Source of the DNA: Streptomyces hawaiiensis
Lineage (GTDB): Bacteria; Actinomycetota; Actinomycetes; Streptomycetales; Streptomycetaceae
DNA length: 64,000 bases
Assembly (NCBI RefSeq): GCF_004803895.1
Contig: NZ_CP021978.1
Span: 3,162,001 to 3,226,000 of the forward strand
Reading direction: 5' to 3'
Below are positions 49,955 through 60,711 of the stretch, one piece after another (the first letter of the stretch is position 1; each line of letters begins with the position of its first letter). The translations under genes were made by a program, and so were the position numbers. The notes beneath the pieces are model-generated. The model ran no database searches. It was not told the origin of the DNA and saw only the letters and a list, made by a program, of their open reading frames with translations.

Positions 49955-52605
49955 GCTTCGGCTCCGATCAGGGTGAGGAAGGCGTCCTCCAGGCGGCGGT
50001 GGGGTCCGACCGAGGCCACCGCCACGTCCAGCCGTACGAGGTCGGCGACCAGGCGCTGCGGGGTGCCGTCGGCGTCGAGCTGGACGAGGAGGCCCTCGTC
50101 GGTGCGCACGGCCGAGACGACGCCCGGCAGGGCGGTGACCTTCTCCACGACGGGCTCGTCCACGGGCGTGGCCGTGCCCACCAGGAGCGTGTCGCCCGAG
50201 CCGACGATGTCCTCGACCGGGCCCGCCTTGACGAGCCGGCCGTGGTCCATCACCACGAGGTGGGTGCAGGTCTGCTCGACCTCCGCGAGGAGGTGGCTGG
50301 AGACGATGACCGTGCGGCCGGCGGCGGCGTAGCGGATCATCACCTCGCGCATCTCGCGGATCTGGGGCGGGTCGAGGCCGTTGGTCGGTTCGTCGAGGAT
50401 GAGCAGGTCCGGCAGGCCGAGCATGGCCTGGGCGATGGCGAGGCGCTGGCGCATGCCCTGGGAGTAGGTGCGCACCGCGCGGGCGAGCGCGTCGCCCAGT
50501 CCCGCGATCTCCAGGGCCTCCTCCAGGTGCGCGTCCTCGGCCGGGCGGCCGGTGGCGCGCCAGTACAGCTCCAGGTTCTCGCGGCCGGACAGGTGCGGCA
50601 GGAAGCCCGCGCCCTCGACGAAGGCGCCGACCCGGGAGAGGACCGGGGCGCCGGGGCCGATGGCGTGGCCGAAGACGCGGATCTCGCCGTCGTCGGGCTT
50701 GATCAGGCCCATCAGCATGCGCAGGGTGGTCGTCTTGCCCGCCCCGTTGGGGCCGAGGAGGCCCAGGACCTGGCCCTTGTCCACGCGGAAGGAGAGGTCC
50801 TTGACGGCGTACCGGTCCGACGCCTTCGCGTAGCGCTTGGTCAGATCGGTGATCTGGAGGGGTACCCCGGCGAGTTCGGGGTCCGGCGGGGCGGGGGCGG
50901 CCGTGCGGCGGCGTCCGGTGATGATCAGTGCCAGGGCGATGCCGGCGCCCGCGAGCGGCAGCCACCACACCCACGCGGGCAGCCCTGCCCGGGTGGCGCG
51001 CTGGCCCAGGGCGGAGGGGACCGACAGGTCGCCCTTGAGGGAGGCGGTGTACGTCGCCGGGGCCGTCGGGGAGGCGTAGCCGAGGTCCGTCGAGGCGAGG
51101 ACCAGACGCAGCCGGTGGCCGTCGTCGATCTCGTGGTCGATCGCCGGGAGCGTGATGCGGACGTCCTTGCCGACCTTGGCGCCCTCGACCCTGATGGGCG
51201 TGACGAGCTGTGAGGGCAGGACCGGCTGGGTGCCGCCGGGGCCGACGTCGTAGAGCTTGGCGAAGAGCACGGCGTCGTCGCTGGTGGACTTCACATGGAC
51301 GGTGGCGGTGGGCGAACCGGTGATCTGCAGGTCCTCGCGCTGCGGCGCCGACTCGAACGCGGCGAACTGGCCGGGGAAGTCCAGCGAGATGCCGATGCCG
51401 AGCGTGGAGAGCTGGCTGAGGCCGCCGGCGCCGCCGAGGCCGGGCAGGGCGGAGACACCGGGCGGGCTGGCGCCGGGCGGGTTGTCGAAGGTCTGCTCGC
51501 GGCCGGCCAGGGCGATGGAGCGCTGCTCGCTCTCCAGGCCGGGGTAGCGGTCCGAGGTCACTCCGGTCAGGCGGGGTTCGCCGTCGCCGGAGCCCATGCC
51601 GAGGGTGCGGGTCACGCGGAAGGCGGGGCCGGTGTCGGCGCCCTTGTCGTCCTTCAGGTAGCGGTCGAACCAGGACGTCACACGGCCCTGGACGCGGCCG
51701 GCCTCCATGTCGCCGCCGTCGTGGCCGCCGGCGATCCAGTCGACGTCGACGGGGGCGCCGTTGGCCCGGATCGCCTTCGCGGCCTGGTCGGCCTGGCCGA
51801 GCGGGAAGAGGGAGTCGGACTGGCCCTGCATCAGCAGCGTCGGCACCTTGATGTTCTTGCCGACGGCGGACGGCGAACGCTCCTCCAACAGCTTGCGCGC
51901 CTGGGCGTCCGGTGTGCCCGACTCGGCGACCCGCTCGTACATCCGGCACAGCGCGGGCTCGAACTTCTCGCAGCCGCCGCCGGAGTTGACGAAGATGCCG
52001 GCCCAGAGCTTTTTGAACACGCCGTTCGGGAACAGGGCGTCGGCGAGGTTCCAGTAGGTGATCGACGGTGCGATGGCGTCGACACGGGGGTCGTGGCCCG
52101 CCGTGAGCAGCGCGATCGCGCCGCCGTAGGAGCCGCCGGCCATGCCGACGCGGGGGTCGCCCTTCTTGTCGAGCTCGACCTGGGGCTGCTTCGCCAGCCA
52201 GTCGATGAGCTTGGAGACGTCGGCGACCTCGCCCTCGGGGTCGTTCAGGCCGATCTTCCCGTTCGACTTGCCGAAGCCGCGGGCCGACCAGGTCAGGACC
52301 GCGTAGCCGTCCCGGGCAAGGTTCTCGGCCTGCTGCCGTACGTCGTTCTTGCTGCCGCCGAAGCCGTGCCCGAGCAGGACGGCGGGGCGGCGGCGGTCTC
52401 CTCCCGAGGTGAAGTACGAGGTGTCGATACGCACCCCGTTCCCCATGTCCTGGACCCGGTCGGAGCGGCGGACCGGGGGCGTCTCGTCGTCGGCGACGGC
52501 CGTCCACGTTCCCGCGCCCGCGAGGACGACGACGGCGGCCCCGGCGGCGAGCAGCCTCCGGGGCCCCCGAAGCAGCCCGTTCAGTCCGGGCAGTCGAAGA
52601 TCCAT
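49951..52605 (-). CDS. Fusion of S15-type alpha/beta hydrolase and ABC ATPase
   Basis: An 884-residue protein. After an N-terminal membrane segment (about 17-35) comes an X-Pro dipeptidyl-peptidase/CocE-type hydrolase domain (about 50-560): GHGFGGSKNDVRQQAE, the nucleophile elbow GGSYGGAIALL, and an S15 C-terminal beta domain. A second membrane segment (about 553-572) leads to a complete ABC ATPase (about 590-810): Walker A GPNGAGKTTT, signature YSQGMRQRLAIAQ, Walker B LLILDEPTNGLD. The hydrolase should be outside and the ATPase inside. Permease follows with a four-base overlap. I infer export of a peptide-like substrate processed during export. Confidence 0.85.
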   Translation of the reverse strand: MDLRLPGLNGLLRGPRRLLAAGAAVVVLAGAGTWTAVADDETPPVRRSDRVQDMGNGVRIDTSYFTSGGDRRRPAVLLGHGFGGSKNDVRQQAENLARDGYAVLTWSARGFGKSNGKIGLNDPEGEVADVSKLIDWLAKQPQVELDKKGDPRVGMAGGSYGGAIALLTAGHDPRVDAIAPSITYWNLADALFPNGVFKKLWAGIFVNSGGGCEKFEPALCRMYERVAESGTPDAQARKLLEERSPSAVGKNIKVPTLLMQGQSDSLFPLGQADQAAKAIRANGAPVDVDWIAGGHDGGDMEAGRVQGRVTSWFDRYLKDDKGADTGPAFRVTRTLGMGSGDGEPRLTGVTSDRYPGLESEQRSIALAGREQTFDNPPGASPPGVSALPGLGGAGGLSQLSTLGIGISLDFPGQFAAFESAPQREDLQITGSPTATVHVKSTSDDAVLFAKLYDVGPGGTQPVLPSQLVTPIRVEGAKVGKDVRITLPAIDHEIDDGHRLRLVLASTDLGYASPTAPATYTASLKGDLSVPSALGQRATRAGLPAWVWWLPLAGAGIALALIITGRRRTAAPAPPDPELAGVPLQITDLTKRYAKASDRYAVKDLSFRVDKGQVLGLLGPNGAGKTTTLRMLMGLIKPDDGEIRVFGHAIGPGAPVLSRVGAFVEGAGFLPHLSGRENLELYWRATGRPAEDAHLEEALEIAGLGDALARAVRTYSQGMRQRLAIAQAMLGLPDLLILDEPTNGLDPPQIREMREVMIRYAAAGRTVIVSSHLLAEVEQTCTHLVVMDHGRLVKAGPVEDIVGSGDTLLVGTATPVDEPVVEKVTALPGVVSAVRTDEGLLVQLDADGTPQRLVADLVRLDVAVASVGPHRRLEDAFLTLIGAEA

Positions 52606-52829
52606 GCGTCAACGGTACGGGGTGAACCTGTCGAACAGGTGTCGACCGGAGACCGAAGTGCGGGGCCTTCCAGGGGTGTACACGGAGTTTGCGGCGTACT
52701 GCGGGTGGTGTACGGCATCGAGCTCGGCGGAGCGGGTGCGTTGCCGGGTGCGGGTGTGTGGGGCTTGTTCGCGCCCACGCGGCGGAGCCGCATATCGATA
52801 CAGCCCCGCGCCCTGCGAAAAGAAGGCCT

Positions 52830-54221
52830 CTACGCCTCCGGGATCGAGACCAGCCAGCGTGTCTCCCTGCGGGGTCGCAGATACAGCGCCCAGTACAGGG
52901 TGGCCGCTGCCGTGATGCCGCCGGTCCAGAGCAGGTACGCCGGGTCCTGCTGGATCAGGATGTAGAGCAGGACCACGATCAGGAGGAGCGGGGCCGCCGG
53001 CCACAGGGGCATGCGCCAGGCCGGGGTGTGCCGGTGGGTTCCCCGGCGGGACAGCAGCGCGGCGATCGCGACCAGGAGGTACATGCCCGTCACCGAGACG
53101 CCGGTGACGCCGTAGAGGGTGTCCAGGTTCACGAAGCACAGGGCCGCGCCGGGGACGCCCACGGCGAGGGTGGAGACCCAGGGGGAGCCGAAGCGGCCGA
53201 GGCGGGAGAAGAGGGCGTTGACCGGCTCCGGCCACGCCTTGTCGCGGGCCGAGGCGAACAGGACGCGGGAGTTCTGGATGACCATGACGATCCCGGCGTT
53301 GATGATCGCGAGGGCCACGCAGAGGCTGACGAACGTACCCACGGCCGAGTTGGACCAGGCGGTGACCATGGTGCTGAGGTCCCCGCCGGTCAGGGCGGCG
53401 AGGTCCGGGGCGCCCAGGGTGATGGCGGCGACCGGGACCAGGATGATCACGGTGGAGATGGCGAGTGTGGCGAGGACCGTACGGGCCACCGAGCGGCGCG
53501 GGTTCTCCAGTTCCTCGGAGAGGTAGACCGCGGTGGAGAAGCCCTGGGTGACGAACAGGGCGATCGCGAGGCCGGAGACCACCAGGAGGGCCGTGACGGT
53601 GTCCGGGGCGCCGTTCGGGCCCGCCACCCGCATCGAGACCAGGCTGTCCGGGCCGCGTTCCGCGTGGCTGAAGCCCAGCACCGCCACCACGGCCGCCGCG
53701 ATGACCTCCAAGACCAGGAAGACCCCGGTGATCCAGGCGTTGGCACGCAGGTCGAGCAGGCCGGCGAGGGTCGCGAGGAGCATCACCGAGGCGCCGGTCC
53801 AGGACGGGTCGAGGTGGACGAGGGGGGCGAGGTAGTCGGCCGTGCCCATCGCGATGACCGGCGGGACGATCATCACGACCAGCAGGGACAGGACGAACAC
53901 CAGCCAGCCCGCGAGCCGCCCGGCCATCGTCGAGACCATGGCGTACTCGCCGCCGGCGCTGGGGATGAGGGTGCCCAGCTCGGAGTAGCAGAACGCCACC
54001 GCGACGCAGAGCAGCGAGCCGATGGCGATGGTGAGGGCGGTGGCGGTTCCCAGCGAGCCGAACAGGTCGGGGACAACCACGAACAGGGTGGAGGCGGGGG
54101 TCACGCAGGAGAGGGTGAGGAGGGTGCCACCGACGACTCCGATGGAGCGCTTGAGCTTCCCGGGGTGACGGTCCGGCGCCTGCGCGGCGGCGGTCTCGAC
54201 AGGGCGGAGCGTGTCGGTCAT
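52830..54221 (-). CDS. APC-family amino acid permease
   Basis: A 463-residue transporter with 12 membrane segments. The family motif at TM1 is GVVGGTLLTLSCVTPASTLF; TM6 region VTQGFSTAVYLSEELENPRR carries the conserved Glu of the APC consensus. An early AGGEYAMVSTMAGRLAGW is typical. The ATG at 54221 follows GGGAACCGCC. Substrate not predictable; the neighbour is the inositol operon, but a hairpin separates them. An isolated gene. Confidence 0.87.
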   Translation of the reverse strand: MTDTLRPVETAAAQAPDRHPGKLKRSIGVVGGTLLTLSCVTPASTLFVVVPDLFGSLGTATALTIAIGSLLCVAVAFCYSELGTLIPSAGGEYAMVSTMAGRLAGWLVFVLSLLVVMIVPPVIAMGTADYLAPLVHLDPSWTGASVMLLATLAGLLDLRANAWITGVFLVLEVIAAAVVAVLGFSHAERGPDSLVSMRVAGPNGAPDTVTALLVVSGLAIALFVTQGFSTAVYLSEELENPRRSVARTVLATLAISTVIILVPVAAITLGAPDLAALTGGDLSTMVTAWSNSAVGTFVSLCVALAIINAGIVMVIQNSRVLFASARDKAWPEPVNALFSRLGRFGSPWVSTLAVGVPGAALCFVNLDTLYGVTGVSVTGMYLLVAIAALLSRRGTHRHTPAWRMPLWPAAPLLLIVVLLYILIQQDPAYLLWTGGITAAATLYWALYLRPRRETRWLVSIPEA

Positions 54222-54368
54222 GCGGCGGTTCCCATCGGCTCGGCGGTGAACTGCGCAGCATCACATCCCGACGAAAGCAGCACGTCAATGGCTGTTTACC
54301 TACGAAATCCGCAGCAGAACCAGGCTTTCACTGCCGTTTTGGGAAGCGGAGGCCAACGGGAACGGGGC

Positions 54369-54401
54369 GGGGGCTCCCTGCGGTTACCGCAGGGAGCCCC
54401 C
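54369..54401. terminator. Perfect 15-bp hairpin after iolA
   Basis: GGGGGCTCCCTGCGG, loop TTA, CCGCAGGGAGCCCCC. It lies 24 bp beyond the leftward iolA stop; no T-tract on that strand. Confidence 0.75.
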
Positions 54402-54424
54402 GGAAAAAACTTTCGGTCGTCGCC

Positions 54425-55927
<1,503 letters not shown>

Positions 55928-55941
55928 GGCCGGGAACTCCT

Positions 55942-57825
55942 TCACAGATGGCGGCGTCGGGTGGAGACGTGCCGTTCGTACAGCTCACGTGCCTTGACCG
56001 CGGACGGCCGTGTCGCGGTCTCGGCCACGGGTACATCCCACCAGGCCTGGGCGGGAGGCGCGCCCGACACTGTGTCTGCCGTTTGGGTCTCCACGTAGAC
56101 ACATGTGGGCGTGTCGGCGGCCCGGGCCTCGGCGAGGGCCTCCCGCAGGTCCCGTACGGTCTTCGCGCGCAGCACGCGCATGCCGAGGCTGGCCGCGTTG
56201 GCGGCGAGGTCGACGGGCAGCGGCGGCCCCGTGTACGAGCCGTCCTGGGACGGGTAGCGGTAGGCGGTGCCGAACCGCTCGCCCCCCACCGACTCCGACA
56301 GGCCGCCGATGGACGCGTAGCCGTGGTTCTGGATGAGCAGGACCTTGATCGCGATGCCTTCCTGCACGGCCGTGACGATCTCCGTGGGCATCATCAGATA
56401 CGTGCCGTCACCGACCAGCGCCCACACGGGCCGGTCCGGGGCGGCCATCTTGACGCCGATGGCGGCGGGGATCTCGTAGCCCATGCAGGAGTAGCCGTAC
56501 TCCAGGTGGTACTGGTCGGGCGATCGGGTCCGCCACAGTTTGTGCAGGTCGCCGGGGAGGGAGCCGGCGGCGTTGATCAGGATGTCCGACTCGTCGGCGA
56601 GTTCGTCCAGGGCGCCGAGGACCTGGGGCTGGGTCGGGCGGGTGTCCGGTTCGTCCACCTCGTAGCAGGCGTCGACGCGCTGCTCCCAGCGCTCCTTGTC
56701 CTCGGTGTACTCGGTGGCGTAGGTGCCGGCGACCCGGTACGCGTGCGGGCGCAGGGCGTTGGTGAGCTCCCGCAGGCCGCTGCGGGCGTCCGCGATCAGG
56801 GGCCGGCCGGCGAGCTTGTGGCCGTCGAAGGGGGCGATGTTGAGGTTCAGGAACCGGACGTCCGGGTTCGAGAAGAGGGTGCCGGAGGCGGTGGTGAAGT
56901 CGGTGTAGCGGGTGCCGGTGCCGATCACCAGGTCGGCGGTGCGGGCGAGTTCGTTCGCGGTGGCGGTGCCCGTGTGGCCGACGCCGCCGACGTCCTGGGG
57001 GTGGTCGTGGCGCAGGGAGCCCTTGCCGGCCTGGGTGGAGGCGACCGGGATGCCGGTGGTCTCGGCGAACTCGGCGAGGGCCTCCTCGGCGCGGCTGTGG
57101 TGGACGCCGCCGCCCGCGATGACCAGGGGCCTCTTCGCCGCCCGGATCGCCTGCACGGCCTCGGTCAGTTCCGTCGGGTCGGCGCCGGGACGCCGTACGG
57201 TCCAGACGCGCTCGGCGAAGAACTCCTCGGGCCAGTCGTACGCCTCGGCCTGCACGTCCTGGGGCAGGGCGAGGGTGACGGCGCCGGTCTCGACGGGGTC
57301 GGTGAGCACGCGCATCGCGGCGAGCGCCGACGGGATCAGGGCTTCCGGGCGCGTGATCCGGTCGAAGTACTTCGAGACCGGCCGCAGACAGTCGTTGACC
57401 GACACGTCGCCCGCGTAGGGCACTTCGAGCTGTTGCAGGACCGGGTCGGCGGGGCGGGTGGCGAAGATGTCGCCGGGCAGGAGCAGCACCGGCAGGTGGT
57501 TGATGGTCGCGAGGGCGGCGCCGGTGACGAGGTTGGTGGCGCCCGGGCCGATGGAGGTCGTCACCGCGTGCGTGGACAGGCGGCCCGACTGGCGGGCGTA
57601 GCCCACCGCCGCGTGCACCATGGCCTGCTCGTTGCGGCCCTGGTGGTACGGCATCTCCGCGGCGTGCTCCAGGAGCGCCTGGCCGAGGCCGGCGACGTTG
57701 CCATGGCCGAAGATGCCCCAGGTGGCGCCGATGAGCCGCTGCCGGACGCCGTCGCGTTCGGTGTACTGGGCGGACAGGAAGCGCACGAGCGCCTGTGCGA
57801 CCGTCAGCCTCGTCGTCGGGGTCAT
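55942..57825 (-). CDS. iolD: 3D-(3,5/4)-trihydroxycyclohexane-1,2-dione hydrolase
   Basis: A 627-residue thiamine-diphosphate enzyme that opens the ring in myo-inositol degradation, giving 5-deoxyglucuronate. Marks: GIFGHGNVAGLGQALLEHA, HQGRNEQAMVHAAVGYARQ (Glu of the cofactor), VTTSIGPGATNLVTGAALA, and the ThDP-binding GDGTYLMMPTEIVTAVQEG ... IQNHGYASI. The ATG at 57825 has GGGAGGG at 7 bases; the ATG at 57831 is too close to it. The product needs IolB, which is broken just upstream. Confidence 0.93.
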   Translation of the reverse strand: MTPTTRLTVAQALVRFLSAQYTERDGVRQRLIGATWGIFGHGNVAGLGQALLEHAAEMPYHQGRNEQAMVHAAVGYARQSGRLSTHAVTTSIGPGATNLVTGAALATINHLPVLLLPGDIFATRPADPVLQQLEVPYAGDVSVNDCLRPVSKYFDRITRPEALIPSALAAMRVLTDPVETGAVTLALPQDVQAEAYDWPEEFFAERVWTVRRPGADPTELTEAVQAIRAAKRPLVIAGGGVHHSRAEEALAEFAETTGIPVASTQAGKGSLRHDHPQDVGGVGHTGTATANELARTADLVIGTGTRYTDFTTASGTLFSNPDVRFLNLNIAPFDGHKLAGRPLIADARSGLRELTNALRPHAYRVAGTYATEYTEDKERWEQRVDACYEVDEPDTRPTQPQVLGALDELADESDILINAAGSLPGDLHKLWRTRSPDQYHLEYGYSCMGYEIPAAIGVKMAAPDRPVWALVGDGTYLMMPTEIVTAVQEGIAIKVLLIQNHGYASIGGLSESVGGERFGTAYRYPSQDGSYTGPPLPVDLAANAASLGMRVLRAKTVRDLREALAEARAADTPTCVYVETQTADTVSGAPPAQAWWDVPVAETATRPSAVKARELYERHVSTRRRHL

Positions 57826-58160
57826 CGGCATCCCTCCCTAGGGGTGATCACGGGTACGCAACGGCCGCGACGAGCGTTCATGTCGGAGACCTCCGGCGCG
57901 GGGCCGTAGCGGGCGGGGAGTTGTCGCTCGCACTTCGCTCCTGCCAAAGCAAAGCGGCTTCCCGCGCCGGAGGCGATCTGGGGCCGGGCGTCACGGGGCG
58001 GGTACGCGACGTCGGTGACCGACTTCGCGTACACGCCCTCCCTGCCCGGGAGGGGGGACTTCTCGTTTTCGACGCGTGGCGTGCACGCACCGCGGAGGGG
58101 CGGCACGAGCCACTCGCCGGTATGGGTGGTGTCCTCGGGGACGCACAGCTCGCTGGTCAT
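57822..58160 (-). pseudogene. iolB: Truncated 5-deoxyglucuronate isomerase (iolB remnant)
   Basis: 112 residues instead of about 270. The middle reads GREGVYAKSVTDVAYPPRDA, then IASGAGSRFALAGAKCERQL and PARYGPAPEV, typical of the first third of IolB. The N-terminal 50 residues are replaced by an unrelated short start (MTSELCVPEDTT), and everything after EVSDMNARRGRC is lost, including the second cupin half with the metal ligands. The frame ends in the first codons of iolD. It cannot be active. Confidence 0.75.
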
Positions 58161-58170
58161 GCCACGGCCC

Positions 58171-59052
58171 TCACAGCAGTCCGACGGCGGTGTCCACGGC
58201 GGCGGCCACGTCGCCGTCCGCCGGGTACAGCAGCGAACGGCCGACCACCAGCCCGCACACGGTGGGCAGTTGCAGGGCCCCGCGCCACTTCTCGTACGCC
58301 CCGTCCTGGTCGTCGCCGACCTCCCCGCCGAGCAGCACCGCGGGCAGCGTGGAGGTCGCCATGACCTCGGCCATGTCGTCGGGGTTGTCGGTGACCGGGA
58401 CCTTCAGCCAGGTGTAGGCGGAACTGCCGCCGAGGCCCGAGGCGATGGCGATGGACTTGGTGACGGCCTCGGCGGAGAGGTCGTTGCGCAGCCTGCCCCG
58501 CTCGTCACGGCGGCTGATGAACGGCTCGACGAACACGGGGAGCTTGCGGGCCGCCATGGCGTCGACGGCCCGGGCGGTGGACTCCAGGGTGGTCAGCGAG
58601 CCGGGGTCGTCGTAGCCGATGCGCAGGAGCAGCTTGCCCGCGTCGAAGCCCAGGCGCTCGATGTCCTCGGGGCGGTGGCCGGTGAAGCGGTCGTCGAGTT
58701 CGAAGCTCGCGCCCTGGAGGCCGCCGCGGTTCATGGAGCCGAGGACGACCTTGCCGTCGAGGGCGCCGAGCAGGAGCAGGTCGTCGAGGATGTCGGCGGT
58801 GGCGAGGACGCCGTCCACGCCCGGGCGGGACAGGGCCAGGCAGAGGCGTTCGAGGAGGTCGGCGCGGTTGGCCATGGCCGTGCTGTGGCCACCGACACCG
58901 AGGGCGCCGCGGGCCGGGTGGTCGGCGGCGACGATCATCAGGCGGCCGTTGTCGTTCAGCAGCGGCCGGCGGGGGCGGCGGGCGGCGGCCTCGGCGATCG
59001 CCTCCGGGCGGCGGCTGCGCAGGCGGACGAGTTCAAGGACGTCGACGGTCAC
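58171..59052 (-). CDS. Aldolase-like (beta/alpha)8 protein of the inositol operon (Cgl0159 family)
   Basis: A 293-residue TIM-barrel protein of the class I aldolase-like family found in actinobacterial iol clusters in the place of iolJ. The LMIVAADHPARGALGVG at about 50-66 begins the barrel; GKVVLGSMNRGGLQG, LLLRIGYDDPGSL, KLPVFVEPFISRRDE and TWLKVPVTDNPDDMAEV (candidate Schiff-base Lys) follow. It probably splits 5-dehydro-2-deoxygluconate-6-phosphate. The GTG at 59052 overlaps the iolC stop (GTGA), so it follows iolC in one transcript. Confidence 0.82.
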   Translation of the reverse strand: MTVDVLELVRLRSRRPEAIAEAAARRPRRPLLNDNGRLMIVAADHPARGALGVGGHSTAMANRADLLERLCLALSRPGVDGVLATADILDDLLLLGALDGKVVLGSMNRGGLQGASFELDDRFTGHRPEDIERLGFDAGKLLLRIGYDDPGSLTTLESTARAVDAMAARKLPVFVEPFISRRDERGRLRNDLSAEAVTKSIAIASGLGGSSAYTWLKVPVTDNPDDMAEVMATSTLPAVLLGGEVGDDQDGAYEKWRGALQLPTVCGLVVGRSLLYPADGDVAAAVDTAVGLL

Positions 59053-59999
59053 TGGACGGCCCCCGCGGTGACGGCCGCCTCGATCTCGTCCGGCGTGGGC
59101 ATCGCGGAGGAGCACTCCAGACGGGAGGCGACGATGGCACCGGCGGCGTTGGCGTGCCGCATGGTCTTCTCCAGGTCCCAGCCGGCCAGCAGGCCGTGGA
59201 CGAGGGAGCCGCCGAAGGCGTCGCCGGCACCGAGGCCGTTGAGGACGTTCACCGGCAGCGGCGGGACCTCGGCGCTCTCGCCGGCGCTGTTGATCGCGAG
59301 GACGCCCTTGGGGCCCTGCTTGACCACGGCCAGCTCGACACCGGCGTCCAGGAGGGCGCGGGCGGCGGCGTGGGGTTCGCGCACGCCGGTGGCGACCTCC
59401 ACCTCGTCGAGATTGCCGACCGCGACGGTGGTGTGGCGCAGGGCCTCCGTGTAGAAGGGGCGGGCCGCCCCGGGGTCGGTCCAGAACATCGGGCGCCAGT
59501 CGAGGTCGAAGACCGTCATGCCCGCCTTGGCCCGGTGGGCGAGCGCCGCGAGGGTCGCCGTACGGCTCGGCTCCTCGCTCAGGCCGGTGCCCGTGACCCA
59601 GAAGACCCGGGCGTCGCGGATGGCGTCGAGGTCGAGTTCGTGCGCGTCGATCTCCAGGTCGGGGGCCTTGGGCTGCCGGTAGAAGTACAGCGGGAAGTCG
59701 TCCGGCGGGAAGACCTCACAGAAGGTGACCGGGGTGGGCAGGCCGGGCACCGGGGTGACCCAGCGGTCGTCCACGCCGAAGCCCTTCAGGGCCTCGTGGA
59801 GGTAGGTGCCGAAGGGGTCGTCGCCGGTGCGGGTGATCACCGCCACCTGCCGTCCCAGGCGGGCCGCCGCGACCGCGACATTGCTCGCCGAGCCGCCGAG
59901 GAACTTGCCGAAGGACGTGACCTGCGGCAGCGGGACGCCCGTCTGGAGCGGATACAGATCCACTCCGATCCGCCCCATGGTGATCAGGTCGTAGGCCAT
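59049..59999 (-). CDS. iolC: 5-dehydro-2-deoxygluconokinase
   Basis: A 316-residue PfkB-family sugar kinase, which phosphorylates 5-dehydro-2-deoxygluconate in inositol breakdown. The N-terminal GRIGVDLYPLQTGVPL and GKFLGGSASNVAVAAARLG are IolC-specific; the PfkB active-site motif is NGLGAGDAFGGSLVHGLL with the catalytic Asp. LDWRPMFW is also typical. It is the first gene of the leftward operon, starting at the ATG at 59999 after AGGGGACACCG. Confidence 0.92.
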   Translation of the reverse strand: MAYDLITMGRIGVDLYPLQTGVPLPQVTSFGKFLGGSASNVAVAAARLGRQVAVITRTGDDPFGTYLHEALKGFGVDDRWVTPVPGLPTPVTFCEVFPPDDFPLYFYRQPKAPDLEIDAHELDLDAIRDARVFWVTGTGLSEEPSRTATLAALAHRAKAGMTVFDLDWRPMFWTDPGAARPFYTEALRHTTVAVGNLDEVEVATGVREPHAAARALLDAGVELAVVKQGPKGVLAINSAGESAEVPPLPVNVLNGLGAGDAFGGSLVHGLLAGWDLEKTMRHANAAGAIVASRLECSSAMPTPDEIEAAVTAGAVQ

Positions 60000-60426
60000 C
60001 GGTGTCCCCTCGATGCTCGGCTCTCCCCGGCTTTGTAGCCCCCTCTCGAAGCCCTGTCAATGTTTTGTCCGGACATTCGGACCAGATCATGACAGCGCTT
60101 TCCGCATGTCTACGTCCGGGTCCTCACAGTTCCGTAGTCTTCAGACTGCGCCACCCGCACCACGGCAGCGCCTCCAGGGCCCGGGTCAAGGCACCCCGCC
60201 GACATCCCGGCGTGCGCCTTTGCCCCGGGTGTGTCACAAACGCCCCCTCCCTGTCACACATGTCGCGTGTCCGCAGGTCTTCCGTCACACCCGGCGCACA
60301 GGCCCTGCCCGGTGTCACCGGGCGTCGTTGACCGGACACAGGCTTGTTGATCGCCAGCGCAGCGCCCGGCTCCCCCGGACGGCCGTCCACGGCCGCCGCC
60401 GTGGTGCGCGCGGGGAGGTGCACGTC
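60000..60426. promoter_or_regulatory. iol promoter region with palindromic operator at 60066-60075
   Basis: TGTCCGGACA (60066-60075) is a perfect palindrome and is followed by a second CGGAC half, spaced like a GntR- or LacI-type repressor site about 70 bp upstream of iolC. No iol regulator gene is in the window. The remaining 350 bp to the next gene contain no supportable ORF. Confidence 0.5.
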
Positions 60427-60627
60427 ATGACCGACCGAAGGCTCTGGTCCTACAAGGAGATCGCGGCGCACATCCGGGTGCAGCCGGACACCGTGCGGTC
60501 CTATCGCAAACACGGGCTGCTGCCCCCGCCCGACCATGTCGAGAGCGGCAAGCCCTACTGGTACGCCGACACCGTCCGGGCCTGGGTCGCCTCCAGGCCC
60601 GGCAACCGCGGCCGAAGAGCCGACTGA
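60427..60627 (+). CDS. Small HTH protein (MerR/AlpA-like)
   Basis: A 66-residue protein consisting of one winged helix-turn-helix: LWSYKEIAAHIRVQPDTVRS, YRKHGLLPPPD and a final DTVRAWVASRPG. The layout fits excisionase/AlpA-type or short MerR-like DNA-binding proteins. The ATG at 60427 follows GGGGAGG. No integrase is near, so a host regulator is more likely than an excisionase. Target unknown. Confidence 0.75.
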   Translation: MTDRRLWSYKEIAAHIRVQPDTVRSYRKHGLLPPPDHVESGKPYWYADTVRAWVASRPGNRGRRAD

Positions 60628-60711
60628 CGCCGCCCCCCTGCGTCGGCCTCGTGCCCCACCTCCGTGTGGGGCACCGTCGCCGCCGGGGCGCCGGCTCCGT
60701 CTGCCGGGGTG

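Noticed and set aside
49088..52612. 1174-codon leftward frame through the ABC fusion
   Set aside because: Only its last 288 codons (from 49954) are real; the rest is an out-of-frame shadow of the fusion gene.
55948..57909. 653-codon rightward frame opposite iolD
   Set aside because: Antisense shadow; iolD on the other strand is complete with ThDP motifs.
60427..60627. Excisionase of an integrated element
   Set aside because: No integrase, att site or tRNA lies nearby; a stand-alone small HTH regulator is simpler.
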